Shown: positions 32,081 to 43,209, counted from the stretch's first letter. The stretch is DNA of 64,000 nucleotides from Labia minor (GCA_963082975.1 OY720350.1:40355851-40419850), one strand, 5' to 3'. A program made the numbers and translations. The notes: generated by a model not told the origin, from the letters alone.

Positions 32081-33520
32081 TATATTGCGAGATTAATTCA
32101 GAAGTTACTTTTTGAAAATGCGATTTTGAGGAATATACAAAATATTTATTAGATTTTTTTTATTACAGTTTTATTTGATAATGCCCAGTGAAATGCATCT
32201 ATCCATAGTTTTAATTTTATAGCAGGTTTTCATGCAAAACATTTATAATTGGGATAACTAGGATTCCTTTTTTCGGTCCATTTCAAAAAAAATTTGTATG
32301 TATGAAAAGTATGTGTTTGGTCTTTGCTGTAACAAAGTTTTAGTGTTTTAATTTTATTTTATTGTTCCTAAATAGAATTGTATTGTTCCTAAAATTGTTT
32401 TAATGCTCCAAGATTTTTTTTTAATGTTCCTAAACTTATTTTAATGTGCAACCACTTTTTTAGTGTTCAATATATTATATTCAAGTGAATTATTTTAAAA
32501 ATTGTTCATGATATTTTTTTAGTGTCAGAGAGCTTAAATTTAATGTTCAAATATCATATTCAAATGTGCTGAAAAATTGCACCCATTTATATTTATGTAA
32601 TGTATATACTAATATATATATTCAATATTGAATACATGTTTATATTTATATTCATTATTATATTATCAATCTGATGATTATTTTAGTTTCATCTATTTTT
32701 TTTTTCTATATTATTAAAATTTCAACTTGTTTTTTAAGTCTTTCTATTATCGTATTTGTGAATAGAGTAATAGAGAGGAATAATGGAAGCGGAAAAATAC
32801 GAGAGCGGATTGTCTGTTAATTGTACAGTTGAATTAATTCACTGTGTTTTGAAATTTAAACAAAACAATAAAGTACATAGACGATAGGGTGATTGGGGGT
32901 GATGGGAGTAATAGTGGAAGTAATACTATTTTAGTCAAAACAAAAATAAAAACAAGCAAATTTCTGTTTGAAATGAAAAAAAAAAAATATATAACAGAGA
33001 TAATTTATTAAATTCGAATAGCAGATACATCTATGTAAGCATTTATTTTCAATTCAAAAGAATTAATTTAATATAAAGAAGACTGGTCACAACCATATAT
33101 GTTAAAAATAATTATTTGAAATTAATTTGATGAACCTGGAAGCAATGTAAGTTACTAATAGAATATACGTACAAGTACATATTAGCTAAGCGTTATAAAA
33201 CTTATTCAATTGTCACTCTAATTTTTACCTATTTTTATAATTTTCTTTTAATATTAATTATATAAAATTTAAATTTAAATTTATCCTTCTTTTATTTCAT
33301 TTAATATTCTAAAATTAAAAAAATAAGGATAATTTGAAGAGAACCATTTAGAAAAATCATTATCCAAATAAGTAATATCTTCTTGATGTTAATGATAAAT
33401 TCGTGTGACAATATATTAACAATTTTTACAATTAAATTTTAAAAATTGCAAAAAAGGAAAAATAAATAATGGAAAGTAGGTTTTTTAACGAAAAAGTGTA
33501 ATAGTAATATTCTAAGCAAA
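32081..33520. other. AT-rich spacer with degenerate TGTTCCTAAA array
   Basis: At about 32340-32560 a loose unit like TTTTAATGTTCCTAAA recurs six to eight times at 25-40 bp intervals. No gene elsewhere in the stretch. Confidence 0.45.
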
Positions 33521-34211
33521 CGAGGTGTGGCTATTAAATAACGAGACTGCTTACAAAAAATGGTTTAATTAAAAAAATTATGGTACAATCGAACTTTTTC
33601 CCCCTCAATATACTTCCCTCTACTCGCCACACACCGCTTCATCCTTTTTTTCCACTGCTCAAAGCAGTGTTCGAAGTCGTTTTTTGTTAGGCCTTTCAGA
33701 AGCTCCGCCGTTTTTCTTTTCACCTCTTCCATCGACTCGAATCGGATTCCCTTTAGTGCGGATTTGATTTTCGAAACAGGTAGAAGTCGCAGGGTGCTAG
33801 ATCAGGGGAGTAAGGAGGGTGTTCCAGCACTGGAGTTGAAATGGAAACAGGACGGCCCGGACGCTGGTCATTTTCGGTATTCTCCCGACCCTCAGAAAAT
33901 CTTTTGTGTCACTCAAAAACACGCGCGTGTGATAAAGAACTCTCACCGTAAGTCTATTTTAATAATTTATAGCACTCGGTCGTGGTTGATACGTTGTTCG
34001 TATTTTTCGTCACACATCGTTTTCGGCGTAGGAACAAAAACACGTTTATTTTAAACCGCTACAGAAAAAAAAACTACTTCACCGCCAGACATGTGTTCTC
34101 GTACTGGAATAATAGACCCTTCCAGCTGTACAACGGTGCATTAGGTTCCCGCCTACCCTCTCCTGGAGGCCGTCTGCGCGCGCAGTCTCGTTATTTAATA
34201 GCCACATCTCG
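33521..34211 (-). mobile_element. Internally deleted mariner element
   Basis: 691 bp. Inverted repeats 33521-33550 and 34182-34211 match at 29 of 30 positions (CGAGGTGTGGCTATTAAATA start). Minus-strand transposase remnants: near the N-terminus NDRRPGRPVSIST, then directly EHPPYSPDLAPCDFYLF (about 33830-33767). This carries the third catalytic Asp of the mariner D,D34D triad and the SPDLAPCDF signature. KRMKRCVASRGKYIEGEKVR follows at the C-terminus. The first two catalytic Asp regions are missing, so the element is non-autonomous. This lineage differs from those at 47250 and 62484. Confidence 0.9.
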
Positions 34212-34982
34212 TATATCTACATATCTTAAATACGGAATTATAATTTTCAATAAATTGACTTTTTTGAGTTATACTGCTTTCATATTCACATATCATTTTG
34301 GTATCTTAATTTTGACTAATAAGATATTAAATCTTCTAGGTATTTGAGTAAAAATAAATTTCAAAATTTAAACCTTCTGCAATACTTCTATTTACTATAT
34401 AAATTCATAAATACATTAATTAAAATAAATATATGATAATAATACTTCAATATACAATATATTTTTGAAAGAAAAATAAATAAAATCAATTTGTCACCGT
34501 TATTTTTTATAAAACTAACCAATATAAATAAAAAAAAGTTATTATTTGGATTGTAGATTTTATAAATGGATCTAAAATATAAATACCAATATTTATCTAT
34601 TTTCCAACTTATTTAGGATTAGAAAGGTATCCTTAATCATGCCTGATCGTTGTTAAAATAAACTTTTGAAAGACTTTAATTCTCTTTCTCAGGCAAGTTC
34701 TAATACAGTATACTCACTCCTTCAAACGAAGCGTTTTCACCCTCCCCAACCTACACTTTTCTTTACTTCTCTACAATTCTCTTTTAAAAAGAACGTGTCT
34801 AACATAAAATACACATTTTAACATTTGGATCGATTATAATGTTTTGAAAAATATTAAATCCTAAAACGCAATTATTTGTATAATGTTTTATTATTATTAT
34901 TTTCTAAATTCTTCAGAATTAATCTATTCCAATTTCATAATCAAATTATCTTAAATGATGTTTAAATAAGATTCTCCGTATA
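34212..34982. other. AT-rich spacer
   Basis: Nothing recognised. Confidence 0.5.
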
Positions 34983-34986
34983 TTAA

Positions 34987-35186
34987 CACACTATGAGCGG
35001 GGCGGGTATTTATACCCGTTGCCACTTATATAATATATATTTCCCCTTGTGTCACTTAAAATTACTTATTTTAAACGATAACTAATATATATCCCTCATA
35101 TAAGTGGCAACGGGTATAAATACCCGCCCCGCTTATAAGTGGCAGTCCCCACAACGGGTACAAATACCCGCCCCGCTCATAGTGTG
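34987..35186. mobile_element. piggyBac-like MITE copy 1
   Basis: 200 bp flanked by TTAA (34983-34986 and 35187-35190). Ends CACACTATGAGCGGGGCGGG and its complement are perfect inverted repeats that continue through a GTATTTATACCCGTTG block. The right arm has a second, nested GGGCGGGTATTTATACCC palindromic unit. TTAA duplication is the hallmark of piggyBac elements. Strikingly GC-rich arms in AT-rich DNA. Second copy at 59289-59532. Confidence 0.8.
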
Positions 35187-35190
35187 TTAA

Positions 35191-35628
35191 TGTTCAATTA
35201 AAACTAAATATCCTGTTAAAAATAAAATATCAAACTGGCATAATCATAGTGAAAAAAAGAGTTTACCCTTAAATGACTAGGAAAAAAAATACAAGTATTT
35301 TTATATTGATTTTTCATTTATCTATCTATTATTATTTTAAATTAAGAATTGAAAGTATGAGGATTAAATGAATTTTCTAAGTTATAACGTTTCTGGATCA
35401 AGTTATTAAATATTGATAGGTTTAGAGAGAATTAATTAATCCTAATTGATTTACTTACTAGAAGGGCATAGGGTTTTATTAAGGCCGTTGACTCCGGATC
35501 ACTTTCAAATCAGTATACTGGTCAGCTTATCAGACTTAAGATTAGATTCAGAGTAGAGTGGGTTCAAACTAGGAACTTCGGCTTTCAAGGATTAATAGTG
35601 ATACGGTGAATTTAAGTTCTTATAATCG
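35191..35628. other. Spacer
   Basis: AT-rich. The balanced piece at 35460-35600 includes GAGTGGGTTCAAACTAGG, which resembles a RNA polymerase III B box, but no A box is convincing. Confidence 0.4.
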
Positions 35629-36000
35629 TAGTAGTTGCTCAGATTGCCTTGGGCGCTCTTCGCACCTAAACAGGGGGTCTGCCCTCTGTACCCACAAAGT
35701 GTGATATATAGTATTTGTTTGAAAGTCCGTCTGTAATAGATTTTCATTTATTTGATTTCATTCAGTATATTATAACATTTATTTCCTCTTCGTTTTTTTA
35801 TTTATTATTTAATTTAATCAGTAAATTAATTCAATATTTTATTATATATATATTATAATGGGTTATAATATTCAATAATAATTATTTTATATTCGTTTTT
35901 TATTATCATTTATCGTTTATTGAGTAATTTTTATTATAATGAAATTTAGGGAAATTTAAAAACGTTAGAGACTTGGGACATTTTATAAACTAAATTTTTA
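35629..36000 (-). mobile_element. Helitron 3'-end fragment, diverged
   Basis: GAGCGCC..GGCGCTC hairpin region decayed (TTGCCTTGGGCGCTCTTCGC), GGGGGTCTGCCCTC, TGATATATAGTATTTG, TTGAAAGTCCGTCTG: the conserved 3' stretch of the Helitron family in minus orientation. Beyond it, AATGAAATTTAGGGAAATTT..GAGACTTGGGACA (35939-35985) matches the flanks of the hAT element at 42540-43201, but without that insertion. Confidence 0.7.
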
Positions 36001-36339
36001 AAACTCATTTGGCAACCCAACAACCATACTAAATTTAAATAAATTAAAGTTTAAAGTTAAAAATTCTTTATTCATATCAATTTATACATAATTACGCACA
36101 GGGCGCTGCATGTAATTTCTCTTTTTTTTCGACTTCGCTTTTCACATAGCTTTATCGAATTTTACAAAATTTATATTTATTAACTAATTTAAGTCTTTAT
36201 CCTAATTTAAAAGGGAAACAATTTGAAATAAAACGCTTTTAACATAACATGAACATATGGAAAATAAAAATAATAACAAAACTAAAAAACTAAAATCCAA
36301 AAAATGTGTGGTTTCTTCTTCATTTATAGATTTCTGATA
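36001..36339. other. AT-rich spacer
   Basis: No gene; possibly the 3' UTR of the Jockey fragment that lies immediately upstream on the minus strand. Confidence 0.4.
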
Positions 36340-36785
36340 TGAGTGGATTAATGTGTTGTTAAGCTTTTCCTATAAACCTGTTTTTGATTTCTTTCAGGTG
36401 GAATATCAAGACCAACTCTGATAATATCATTGTTGATTCCTGGAGGAGGGTCTGCTATATTTCTTAGGATCTTTGATTGTAGATTTTCCAAATTTCTGAT
36501 GTTAGTTCTGCAGATATAATCCATCCAGATTGGGCAAGAGTATGCTATTCCAGGTCTTATTATTACTTTGTATAAGTGAAGTTTCTCATTAAGATTGAGC
36601 GCACTCTTTGGTTTTATTAGTGATCAGAGGGTCTTTTTTGTGGCATATGTTTTATTTATGACCACTTTTATGTGTGCTGTCCAATTTGTTTGTCTGTCTT
36701 GAATCAATTCAAGGTATTTTGTTTTTAGAAGCCATTTATGTTCTTGACTACCAATTTTTAACGTTGTCTTTAAGTATTTCCTTTT
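36340..36785 (-). mobile_element. Jockey-clade LINE, ORF2 C-terminal RT fragment
   Basis: The minus-strand frame gives NWTAHIKVVINKTYATKKTL, stop, then SLIKPKSALNLNEKLHLYKV, IIRPGIAYSCPIW, RNLENLQSKILRNIADPPPG and INNDIIRVGLDIPPERN. The pattern W.xHI...ALxxLL...L.KxxLYKxxIRPxxxYaxPxW, then LQxxQNKxLRxIxxxPxxxRNxxIxxxLxIPxxxE, is typical of the RT thumb region of Jockey-type LINEs. The YADD box and the endonuclease are absent; at least one stop interrupts it. It differs clearly from the RTE-like LINE that dominates the window. Confidence 0.85.
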
Positions 36786-36876
36786 AATATAATTATTTGG
36801 TTACAAAATTAAAATATAAAAAGTGTGACCAATTTTTTAAAAAGGTAAAAATAAATATAAAAAACTTTATATATAA

Positions 36877-37020
36877 GAGGGTCATTTTTTTAACCTCCGA
36901 ATCATTTTATTACCAAAAGTTACACTTATGTTTACTTTTCAACATAATCGCCGTGAAATTAGAGGCATTTGTTGTACCTTTGGACGAGCTTACCAATACC
37001 CTCTTCATAAAATGTTGTCG
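36877..37020 (-). mobile_element. mariner C-terminal fragment
   Basis: Minus strand: YEEGIGKLVQRYNKCL, stop, FHGDYVEK then stop (about 37005-36935), the C-terminal signature (FYxxGIxKLxxRWxKCxxxxGDYVEK) of a mariner transposase. It is followed outward by AGAGGGTCATTTTTTTAACC, probably the old terminal repeat. Confidence 0.8.
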
Positions 37021-37073
37021 CCAATGAGTTGAAGTGGGCTATGCCATTTTTGTGACTGTCCACTGTAAGTGAG

Positions 37074-37320
37074 TTGTCAATTAAATTTCCTGAGGTTTCT
37101 AGGTCATATTTGTACTCTAGTGTTAAAGAAAACTTAGGCTACAGAAAAATTTGTGCTAGCTGGGTACCAAAAATGTTGTCAGATAACTACAAAACTCACC
37201 GAATGGACTTAGCTTTGACATTGACCGTTATGACAATGAAGAGAAAGATTTTTTGAAATCAATTGTTACCAGAGAAGAAACTTGTATTCAATATGACACA
37301 CCCAAAATTATTATATTATA
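37074..37320 (+). mobile_element. mariner transposase middle fragment, opposite strand
   Basis: Plus strand: FPEVSRSYLYSSVKENLGYR, KICASWVPKMLSDNYKTHRM, then in another frame FLKSIVTREETCIQYDTP. This is the linker region plus the first catalytic block (family FxxxIVTGDETW; the essential Asp is replaced by Glu here) of a mariner transposase. It points away from the C-terminal fragment at 36877-37020, so the element was inverted internally or two copies sit back to back. Confidence 0.8.
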
Positions 37321-37374
37321 TTATTTATTATTATTATTTATATTCTAATTAATAGCATATTATCTAATTGGATT

Positions 37375-37440
37375 AAGGTAGCTCAGGATAGTTGGAGAAA
37401 TAGGGTTGTTGCAGTCAGTAACTTTTGAGTTAGAATACAA
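37375..37440 (+). mobile_element. LINE 3' tail fragment
   Basis: Frame KVAQDSWRNRVVAVSNF then stop, the last ~17 codons of the RTE-like LINE. Similar ultra-short tail at 8986-9060. Confidence 0.55.
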
Positions 37441-39251
37441 TACAATATATTATATATATATATATATATATCTTTGTGTGTGTCGATTACTTTAAATAAA
37501 ATTTCTCATTTTTGTCATCAAAGTATTCAGCAACGAAATTTTTTACACATCAAATAATTAGAAAGGAACAAAATAGAGGATAATCCATGGAATGGTGTTT
37601 ATGGTGCCTGATCACCTTCTACTTTTGTTGCATTGCCATTTTAATAATTGATTTGATGTTATTTTGATGAAACACAATTTCTCTGAATTAAAACAAATCT
37701 GAGATGTTTGATGTGCTTTTTAATACTTCTTGGTGATAAAATGCCGAATTCATTTGCAATCTCTTTAATAATTAAAAAGATTTTATTATCTAACAAAAAA
37801 CCAAAAAATGTCTTAATCGATTTTGGAGAAATGATTGTTTTTGAGACTGAAATTCGCAGAACGAAATTAGGCAAAGTATCTTTGTGAAGATCCGAACAAG
37901 CTATATATAAGTTTTTCTAAACAACTGATGAGATGCTTCCTCATCCAAATTACAAAATGAAATGATGATGATTTTAAAAGTAACCTATTTATATATTACT
38001 ATAGTGAATTACATTAAAGCCTTACTTCGAGATAAAATTTTTTGTGGGCAGTAAAATAGAATAGAACTACTATAGAACTTTTCAGCTAACCTATTTAAAA
38101 ACTGTATTAAAAAACCCATGAATTTTGTATTTTAATATATATATATTTAAATTGATAGACATAAAGAAAATTTATTTATTTATTTATTTATTTTATTGAA
38201 TTACATTTGGTAGATGTTTGCTGTTCATTATTGTCTCTGAAATGAAAGGAACAAACCGTTCAAGCAAGCGTTAGAGCAACGAGATAGATATTTTATGTAC
38301 TTAATATAGAAAGAGAAGGGGAGGGTGTTTTGGGGGTAGAATCTGATGAGCCATTGTCCGCAATTAAGTCAGTTTTAACAAACAGCCAGTCTCCAATTGC
38401 GTATTTGAAAACTGATTTGAAGCTGAGAAACAATGATATGCAAAATATGGTAGAGAAAATCTCTATAGGATTATATCTCTATTGTTTTCTTATGATAGGA
38501 GAGCGACGGCTAAATCTTGGATCCATTTCAAGATATATCAAATAATTTTAATATTGTAAAATATGATTAAAAATAAAAATTAATATATATAATACAAATA
38601 AAAAAGGGTTGAGAAAATTTATATTATTTTACAATGATTGTTATGGATATTAAATGGAAATCATTTCTAATATTACATTCATTCATTCGTTTATAAAGGC
38701 AATCATTATCAGCTCATATTGTTAATTACCCACTGATATTAATACGTTTTATGAAATGATCATAAATTTTAATGTTATCCAATATATTAATATTTCATTT
38801 GTTTTAGTCCTTCCTTTACTCTCTTTTTCTATTTTTGATCAATTATTTTATATTTTGAAAATGCATAAATATCATTCATTACTAAATAAATCTATTCAGA
38901 TGCCTAATAAAAATATTTTAATTGCGAACCTTCATAATTTAAACAGTTAGTTATGGTAGGTTTAAAAATTTAAATTATAAATAAATAAATAATTTTAAAT
39001 AAAATTTCAGTCTAATATATTAAAGTATGATAATAAGTGCTTTTATGATTTGTATTTTTTTTTTAATTTAGTTTTAATTAATCATTGAAATAGTCTGATT
39101 GAAAGTTAGGGTGATTAAAAAAAATATTAAATTATAATAAAATTAATATATTTAGTGATTGAGAAATTAATAAAATTATGATAAGTATTATTATAAAAAA
39201 TACTATAACTTAAAAAATATAACTTTTAAATTAACTCTAAAATATATTTCA
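37441..39251. other. AT-rich spacer
   Basis: No gene recognised. (TA)n at 37450-37470, (ATTT)n at 38170-38195. Open frames at 37659-37874 (minus) and 38330-38545 (plus) have no recognisable domain. Confidence 0.5.
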
Positions 39252-39527
39252 GGGGCAGCATGGCTGAGTGGGTAGAGTACTAGACTTCTACACAGGAAGC
39301 CTGAGTTCGAATCCCAGCATAGAACTCAAGATTATATATTTATTTAATTAATAAATAATAAATATAAAAATCTAATTCAATTTAACATCGGCTGCCCCAC
39401 CGAAGAAGGCAAGGGGAAACCACTTCGGTCAAATTTTCCCATGAACACCCTATGACTCCTGTGGAGTTATTAGGGCCACGACACTTCCGCTAGGAAGTTA
39501 TCGACAACGAAGAAGAAAATATATTTC
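39252..39527 (+). repeat. tRNA-derived SINE with complementary head ends
   Basis: Head 39252-39398 opens GGGGCAGCATGGCTGAGTGG (A-box-like). It contains GACTTCTACACAGGAAGC (anticodon-arm-like) and GAGTTCGAATCCC (B box), and closes with GCTGCCCC (39391-39398), the complement of its start. The tail to about 39527 (GGCAAGGGGAAACCACTTCG, CTCCTGTGGAGTTATTAGGG, AAGAAGAAAAT) is the SINE body. This is the best preserved of the three heads. An AT-rich insert lies between the B box and GCTGCCCC, so it is not a functional tRNA gene. Confidence 0.75.
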
Positions 39528-39945
39528 ATCTAATTTTAATATTAGAGATATATCAAATTTTATATTTGTTGAGCAATTGCAAATTATAAAGGGTTGACCA
39601 TTAAGCTGTTAATTGTTATTAGTATAGTGTTTACGGCAAGACGACACAAGTGTTGATCATTTGGGTGGCGTCCTCTGGGTTTCTTTCCAGGCATTCAATT
39701 ATACATCTTCTCTGAGCAGGAACTTCTGTTTGGCCACGGTGTAGGATTCTGGCACTGTCATATCAATTTGAGATGATGTCTCTCTATCCTCTCCATAACG
39801 AAGAATGATCTTAGAATAATTATTTCTTATTAAAATATAAATTTAATTTTATTTATTTTAATTTAATATATATATATATATATGTGTATTTATATATAAA
39901 TATACATCTATGATTGTTTGATTTATATCTATATTAAAGGGTTCC
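39528..39945. other. Spacer with an unassigned balanced-composition block
   Basis: 39640-39810 (GCAAGACGACACAAGTGTTG, TTCTGTTTGGCCACGGTGTAG) is less AT-rich than its neighbours. On the minus strand it reads SCSEKMYN then PGKKPRGRHPN. It may be part of an old mobile element but no family is recognised. Confidence 0.4.
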
Positions 39946-40325
39946 AAATTAATGGAATTATAATAGGCGTGGGGATAAATCGATCGACAGGTCGATTTGG
40001 TTCAAATATCGGTGTCATAGAGTTTGAACATAGGTCAAAGCTCTGGTTACAAAAAAATATATTAATCTTCCGAAATTGCATTTTGCCTAAAATATTAATA
40101 AAAATTCACGCTGAAATTTTTGTTTCGAGACGTTTACACACAATGGGAAAGAGTCAAAAGGAGGAACAATGGCTACGATACAAATTGACTGAAAATGCCA
40201 TTTCGAAACGTTTTAACATCACAATTTCATAGCTTTCCAGGAATAAAAAGAAGAGTTTTCTGTAGCGTATTGAGAAAAGTGGATCAACTAAGACCATCCC
40301 ATATTCACGGCTATAATGTCTTAAA
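39946..40325 (+). mobile_element. mariner transposase fragment
   Basis: Frame MGKSQKEEQWLRYKLTENAI (from 40141), then SKRFNITIS, and after a stop LSRNKKKSFL. It follows the mariner pattern MGKIQKEGKWVPHxLTENxxxxRxNxxxxLLxRxKKKSFLxRIVTGDE. A later piece reads QLRPSHIHGYNV (family xxPNIHGxKVML, near the second catalytic Asp). The catalytic blocks between are gone. Upstream, 39946-40140 may be the decayed N-terminus. No terminal repeats found. Confidence 0.75.
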
Positions 40326-40411
40326 TTTTTAATGAATATTAATAATAATATTTAAGTAATAATATTATCATACTGTCTTTTGCTAATTACTAAATTAAAA
40401 AGATTTTCATG

Positions 40412-40450
<39 letters not shown>

Positions 40451-41174
40451 TTAAATGAAACATAAAAAATAAATTAATCATTTTCGTAACAAAGATACTA
40501 AGTATCAAAGATGAGAATGAAAATGAAAAAGTAAAAAGGAAAGTAGAAAAAAAAAATTATAGAATGTGAAATTGTTTATCGAAATTAATGATCTTTCTTT
40601 TCAAGCTTAATATTGCTTTTTATCAGCGTGATCTATTTTTATTAATATTATTATTAAATAGATTTAAAATGCTATTATTATATTTATAAACCCTTTATTT
40701 ATCATTTTATTAACTTTCATTAAAATGATAATTATTATAATTTTTTTTTAATATTATAAGGTGATTGAAAATTGTTCAAATTTAACTAAAAGCTTTAATA
40801 TATTATATATAAAACAAAGTTAGGCCATTATTAACTGAAGAAGTGCTTAAGGTTTTGTTTTGTTGTTTTTGATTTTTGCTTGGTCCAATATGGCCTTGTT
40901 TAAATCATAAAAAATGTACACACATGGCTTTTAAAAGTAATATTTTATATTTTAAGTTAAAATTCTTAAATTTATGTTTCATCTATGAACAATTTATTGA
41001 AGACTAAGCATAAATAATAGAAAAATGAAAATCTGAGATTTAGAAGATAAGAAATTAATGTAAGTAGCTCTAAATAGAGATTGTTGAAGTAGAAGAAAAT
41101 ATAACCCTCATTAAGTTCATTAGTGCCATCCATATTCTTTACAATTATTTATTATTGAAATTTATATAGATATA
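40326..41174. other. AT-rich spacer
   Basis: (TA)n at 40417-40447; nothing else recognised. Confidence 0.5.
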
Positions 41175-42135
41175 CTAGCTGCTCAGAGCGCCTTCGGCGC
41201 TCTTCACACCTAGACGGGGGCTCCGCCCCCTGTACCCCCGAGTGTTACATAGTATTTGGTGGTTGAAAGTAGTAAAAGGTTTTCATCCATTTTGTTTCAA
41301 TCAGTATATTACATAAAACATTCATTTCTTTTTGTGTTCTTATTTAAAAAATATATTTTAATTTAATCACTATATTAATTATATATTATTATTGTATATG
41401 CTATATCTATCTACCTATGTGGCTCAAAGATACTCGAAAGTTCTTAGCGGCAACAACCACATTTCTCCAAGTGTCCCTATCCTGAGCCCTTGTTCCATCT
41501 CTCTTACGTCCCTTCCTACGCGTTTTTTTCCAAGCGGACGTTTTCCAATCGGTCTTCCCACCAATATCTTTTTCCTCTCCCATTCTAGCCACGTGCCCTG
41601 CCTATCGCAGCTTTTTCCCTTTTATAACCCTAACTATTTCTGAAGATGCAGAGAGGCCATGCAATTTCTTGTTATGTAGTCTCCCCCATACCCGGTGACC
41701 TCATCTTTCTTTGGCCAATAAATGCAGGGAAGAATCCTATTCTCAAATACTCTGAATCTACTCTCATCTCCAAGGGTCATAGACCATGCCTGCCACCCAT
41801 ATAATGCAACAGGCAAAATAATCTTTTTATATATTCCCTTTGATAATAATTTTCAAGAGATAAGCCTCTTTATTGCAGATAACAGGCGTTTCCCGATTGC
41901 AACCCCGATTTAAATTCTTCTCAAATATTATTATCCTTCGTGTTTACATTCAATTTTTCTACATATTCAAATTCTACATTTTGTATCTTAAGATTTTGTA
42001 TGTTAATACTCTTCCTCTTTGTTACTAAATATTTTTTCTTATCACTATTAATTTCAAACCTCCATTAAATTATCTGTAATTGCAATTGCCGAATCTCCTA
42101 TTATATTTAAGTCGTCTGGGTAACATAATATTTTA
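41175..42135 (-). mobile_element. Helitron 3' part carrying a LINE fragment
   Basis: Minus-strand 3' end is CTAG at 41178-41175 followed by host T. Before it stand the perfect hairpins GAGCGCC-GAA-GGCGCTC (41186-41202) and GGGGGC-GGA-GCCCCC (near 41216-41230). The family's AT-rich stretch then runs to about 41405, followed by the LINE fragment up to about 42130. The TCTATATATTTAA 5' end was not found; the sequence beyond 42135 is AT-rich and may be decayed Helitron body. Confidence 0.8.
41405..42130 (-). mobile_element. LINE ORF2 fragment inside the Helitron
   Basis: Minus strand from YPDDLNIIGDSAIAITDNLM (about 42113-42060; the RT catalytic box is YxDD, here YPDD) to the tail NTWRNVVVAAKNFRVS (about 41455). 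Between lie FEKNLNRG, MTLGDESRFRVFENRIL, IYWPKKDE, ITRNCMASLHLQK and TDWKTSAWKKTRRKGRKRDG. Several frameshifts and a short internal duplication of the tail region are seen. It parallels the fragments at 16355-16762 and 58200-58965 in position and orientation within the same Helitron family. Confidence 0.8.
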
Positions 42136-42531
42136 CAATTGATTTCCGCATCTTATTCTTTCTTTACTACCTTCAAGACAAATTTGAAGATTGAAAATTT
42201 GAAAAAGTTTATCCGGATCTATTGAGTCATGCGTATGTTTTACTAATGTCTACAAATAATTAGTGAATAGAAATATTGAATTCGCGGTTTTTTTCCTAAT
42301 ATCTGTCATAATGAAAATATCTTAATTAATGTTGGTCGATTTGGCCTGAACCCGCAATGATATCTCCTAATATTTCCTCCGCCTATGGTTCTTAAGTATT
42401 GTATATGTTATAATAGTGAAATAGAGTATAATATTTCTTGATCATTACATTTTGGTATTTTATTTTCATTGCTAGATTATTATTGAATATTTTTAATTAT
42501 AATGAAACTTGAGAAAATGCAAAAATAGAGA
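42136..42531. other. Probable decayed Helitron body
   Basis: AT-rich. Its right part (ATGAAACTTGAGAAAATGC, AAAAATAGAGACTTGAGAC) is homologous to 35939-35975 next to another Helitron 3' fragment, so it likely belongs to the same family. Confidence 0.45.
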
Positions 42532-42539
42532 CTTGAGAC

Positions 42540-43201
42540 CAGGGCCGCGGCGTGCACGTGTGCAAGGTGGGCGCTGCCCACGGGCGCCTGGTGTAGGGGG
42601 CGCCAAACTGACCATTCTTTTTTATTTTATTTTAAGTGTTTTAAAAATGAATCAATATAATTGTGTACGTGAATCCTACGACACGTTTAAATATATTTTC
42701 CAAATTTGTTTGTTTTACTGCGTATCTTTCTAACCTTGCCCGTAACTGTAGCTTCGGGTGAACGAAGCTTCTCTAAGTTAAAAATTATAAAAACGAATTT
42801 GCGTTCGACATTGTCGCAGGAGCGCTTAACAGATCTTTCTATGATAGCAATAGAAAATGAAATCATGGATAACTTAGAAATATATGATATTATTAAAGGT
42901 TTTGTAGCTTCAAAGGCTCGAAGAATCCGAATAGTATAGTTTTGTGATGGAATTTCATATTGTATTATGTTTTCATTTTTGAATTTTTTTTATGTTTATT
43001 GTTCTAGAAATTTAACCTTGTTTCTATTGTTAATGAGTTAATTATTTTGTTATTTCCTATTATTATGTAGATAAATTCCTCTGTATTCATAAACACAGTT
43101 TTCAAAATTAAATGTTTTATTTGATTTTATTGTTCTATTGATAGAGGGGGCGCTTTTTAAAAATTTGCACACGGGCGCTTTGCACCCACGTCGCGGCCCT
43201 G
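42540..43201 (+). mobile_element. hAT element with C-terminal dimerisation domain
   Basis: 662 bp. Termini CAGGGCCGCG and CGCGGCCCTG, subterminal GTGCACGTGTGCAAGG / GTGCAAATTTT blocks and GGGGGCGCC/GGGGGCGC. The 8-bp CTTGAGAC stands on both sides (42532-42539 and 43202-43209), a perfect hAT target duplication. Frame 42706-42939 (77 aa) reads TLPVTVASGERSFSKLKIIK, then TNLRSTLSQERLTDLSMIAI and ENEIM. This is the conserved hAT transposase C-terminal dimerisation region of ZMYM1-like type. The catalytic part is missing, so it is a deletion derivative. A homologous site without the insertion is at about 35969. Confidence 0.92.
42706..42939 (+). pseudogene. hAT transposase, dimerisation domain only
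   Basis: Open for 77 residues, ending in SKARRIRIV and a stop. The motif LPVTVASGERSFSKLKIIKT corresponds to the hydrophobic/GERxFSxLxxIKxxLRSxMxxxRL core through which hAT transposases dimerise. The N-terminal zinc finger and the DDE/RNase-H-like core are absent. If translated, it could only act as a dimerisation partner. Confidence 0.85.
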
Positions 43202-43209
43202 CTTGAGAC

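Noticed and set aside
33764-34347. Plus-strand open frames in the mariner at 33521-34211
   Set aside because: Antisense of, or unrelated to, the minus-strand transposase remnants that carry the SPDLAPCDF signature.
35460-35610. tRNA-like or SINE sequence around GGGTTCAAACTAGG
   Set aside because: Only a weak B-box resemblance; no A box at the proper distance and no second copy in the window.
39252-39330. Functional tRNA gene
   Set aside because: A and B boxes and an anticodon-like arm are visible, but the 3' acceptor strand is displaced by an AT-rich insert and two diverged relatives exist in the window, so it is a SINE head.
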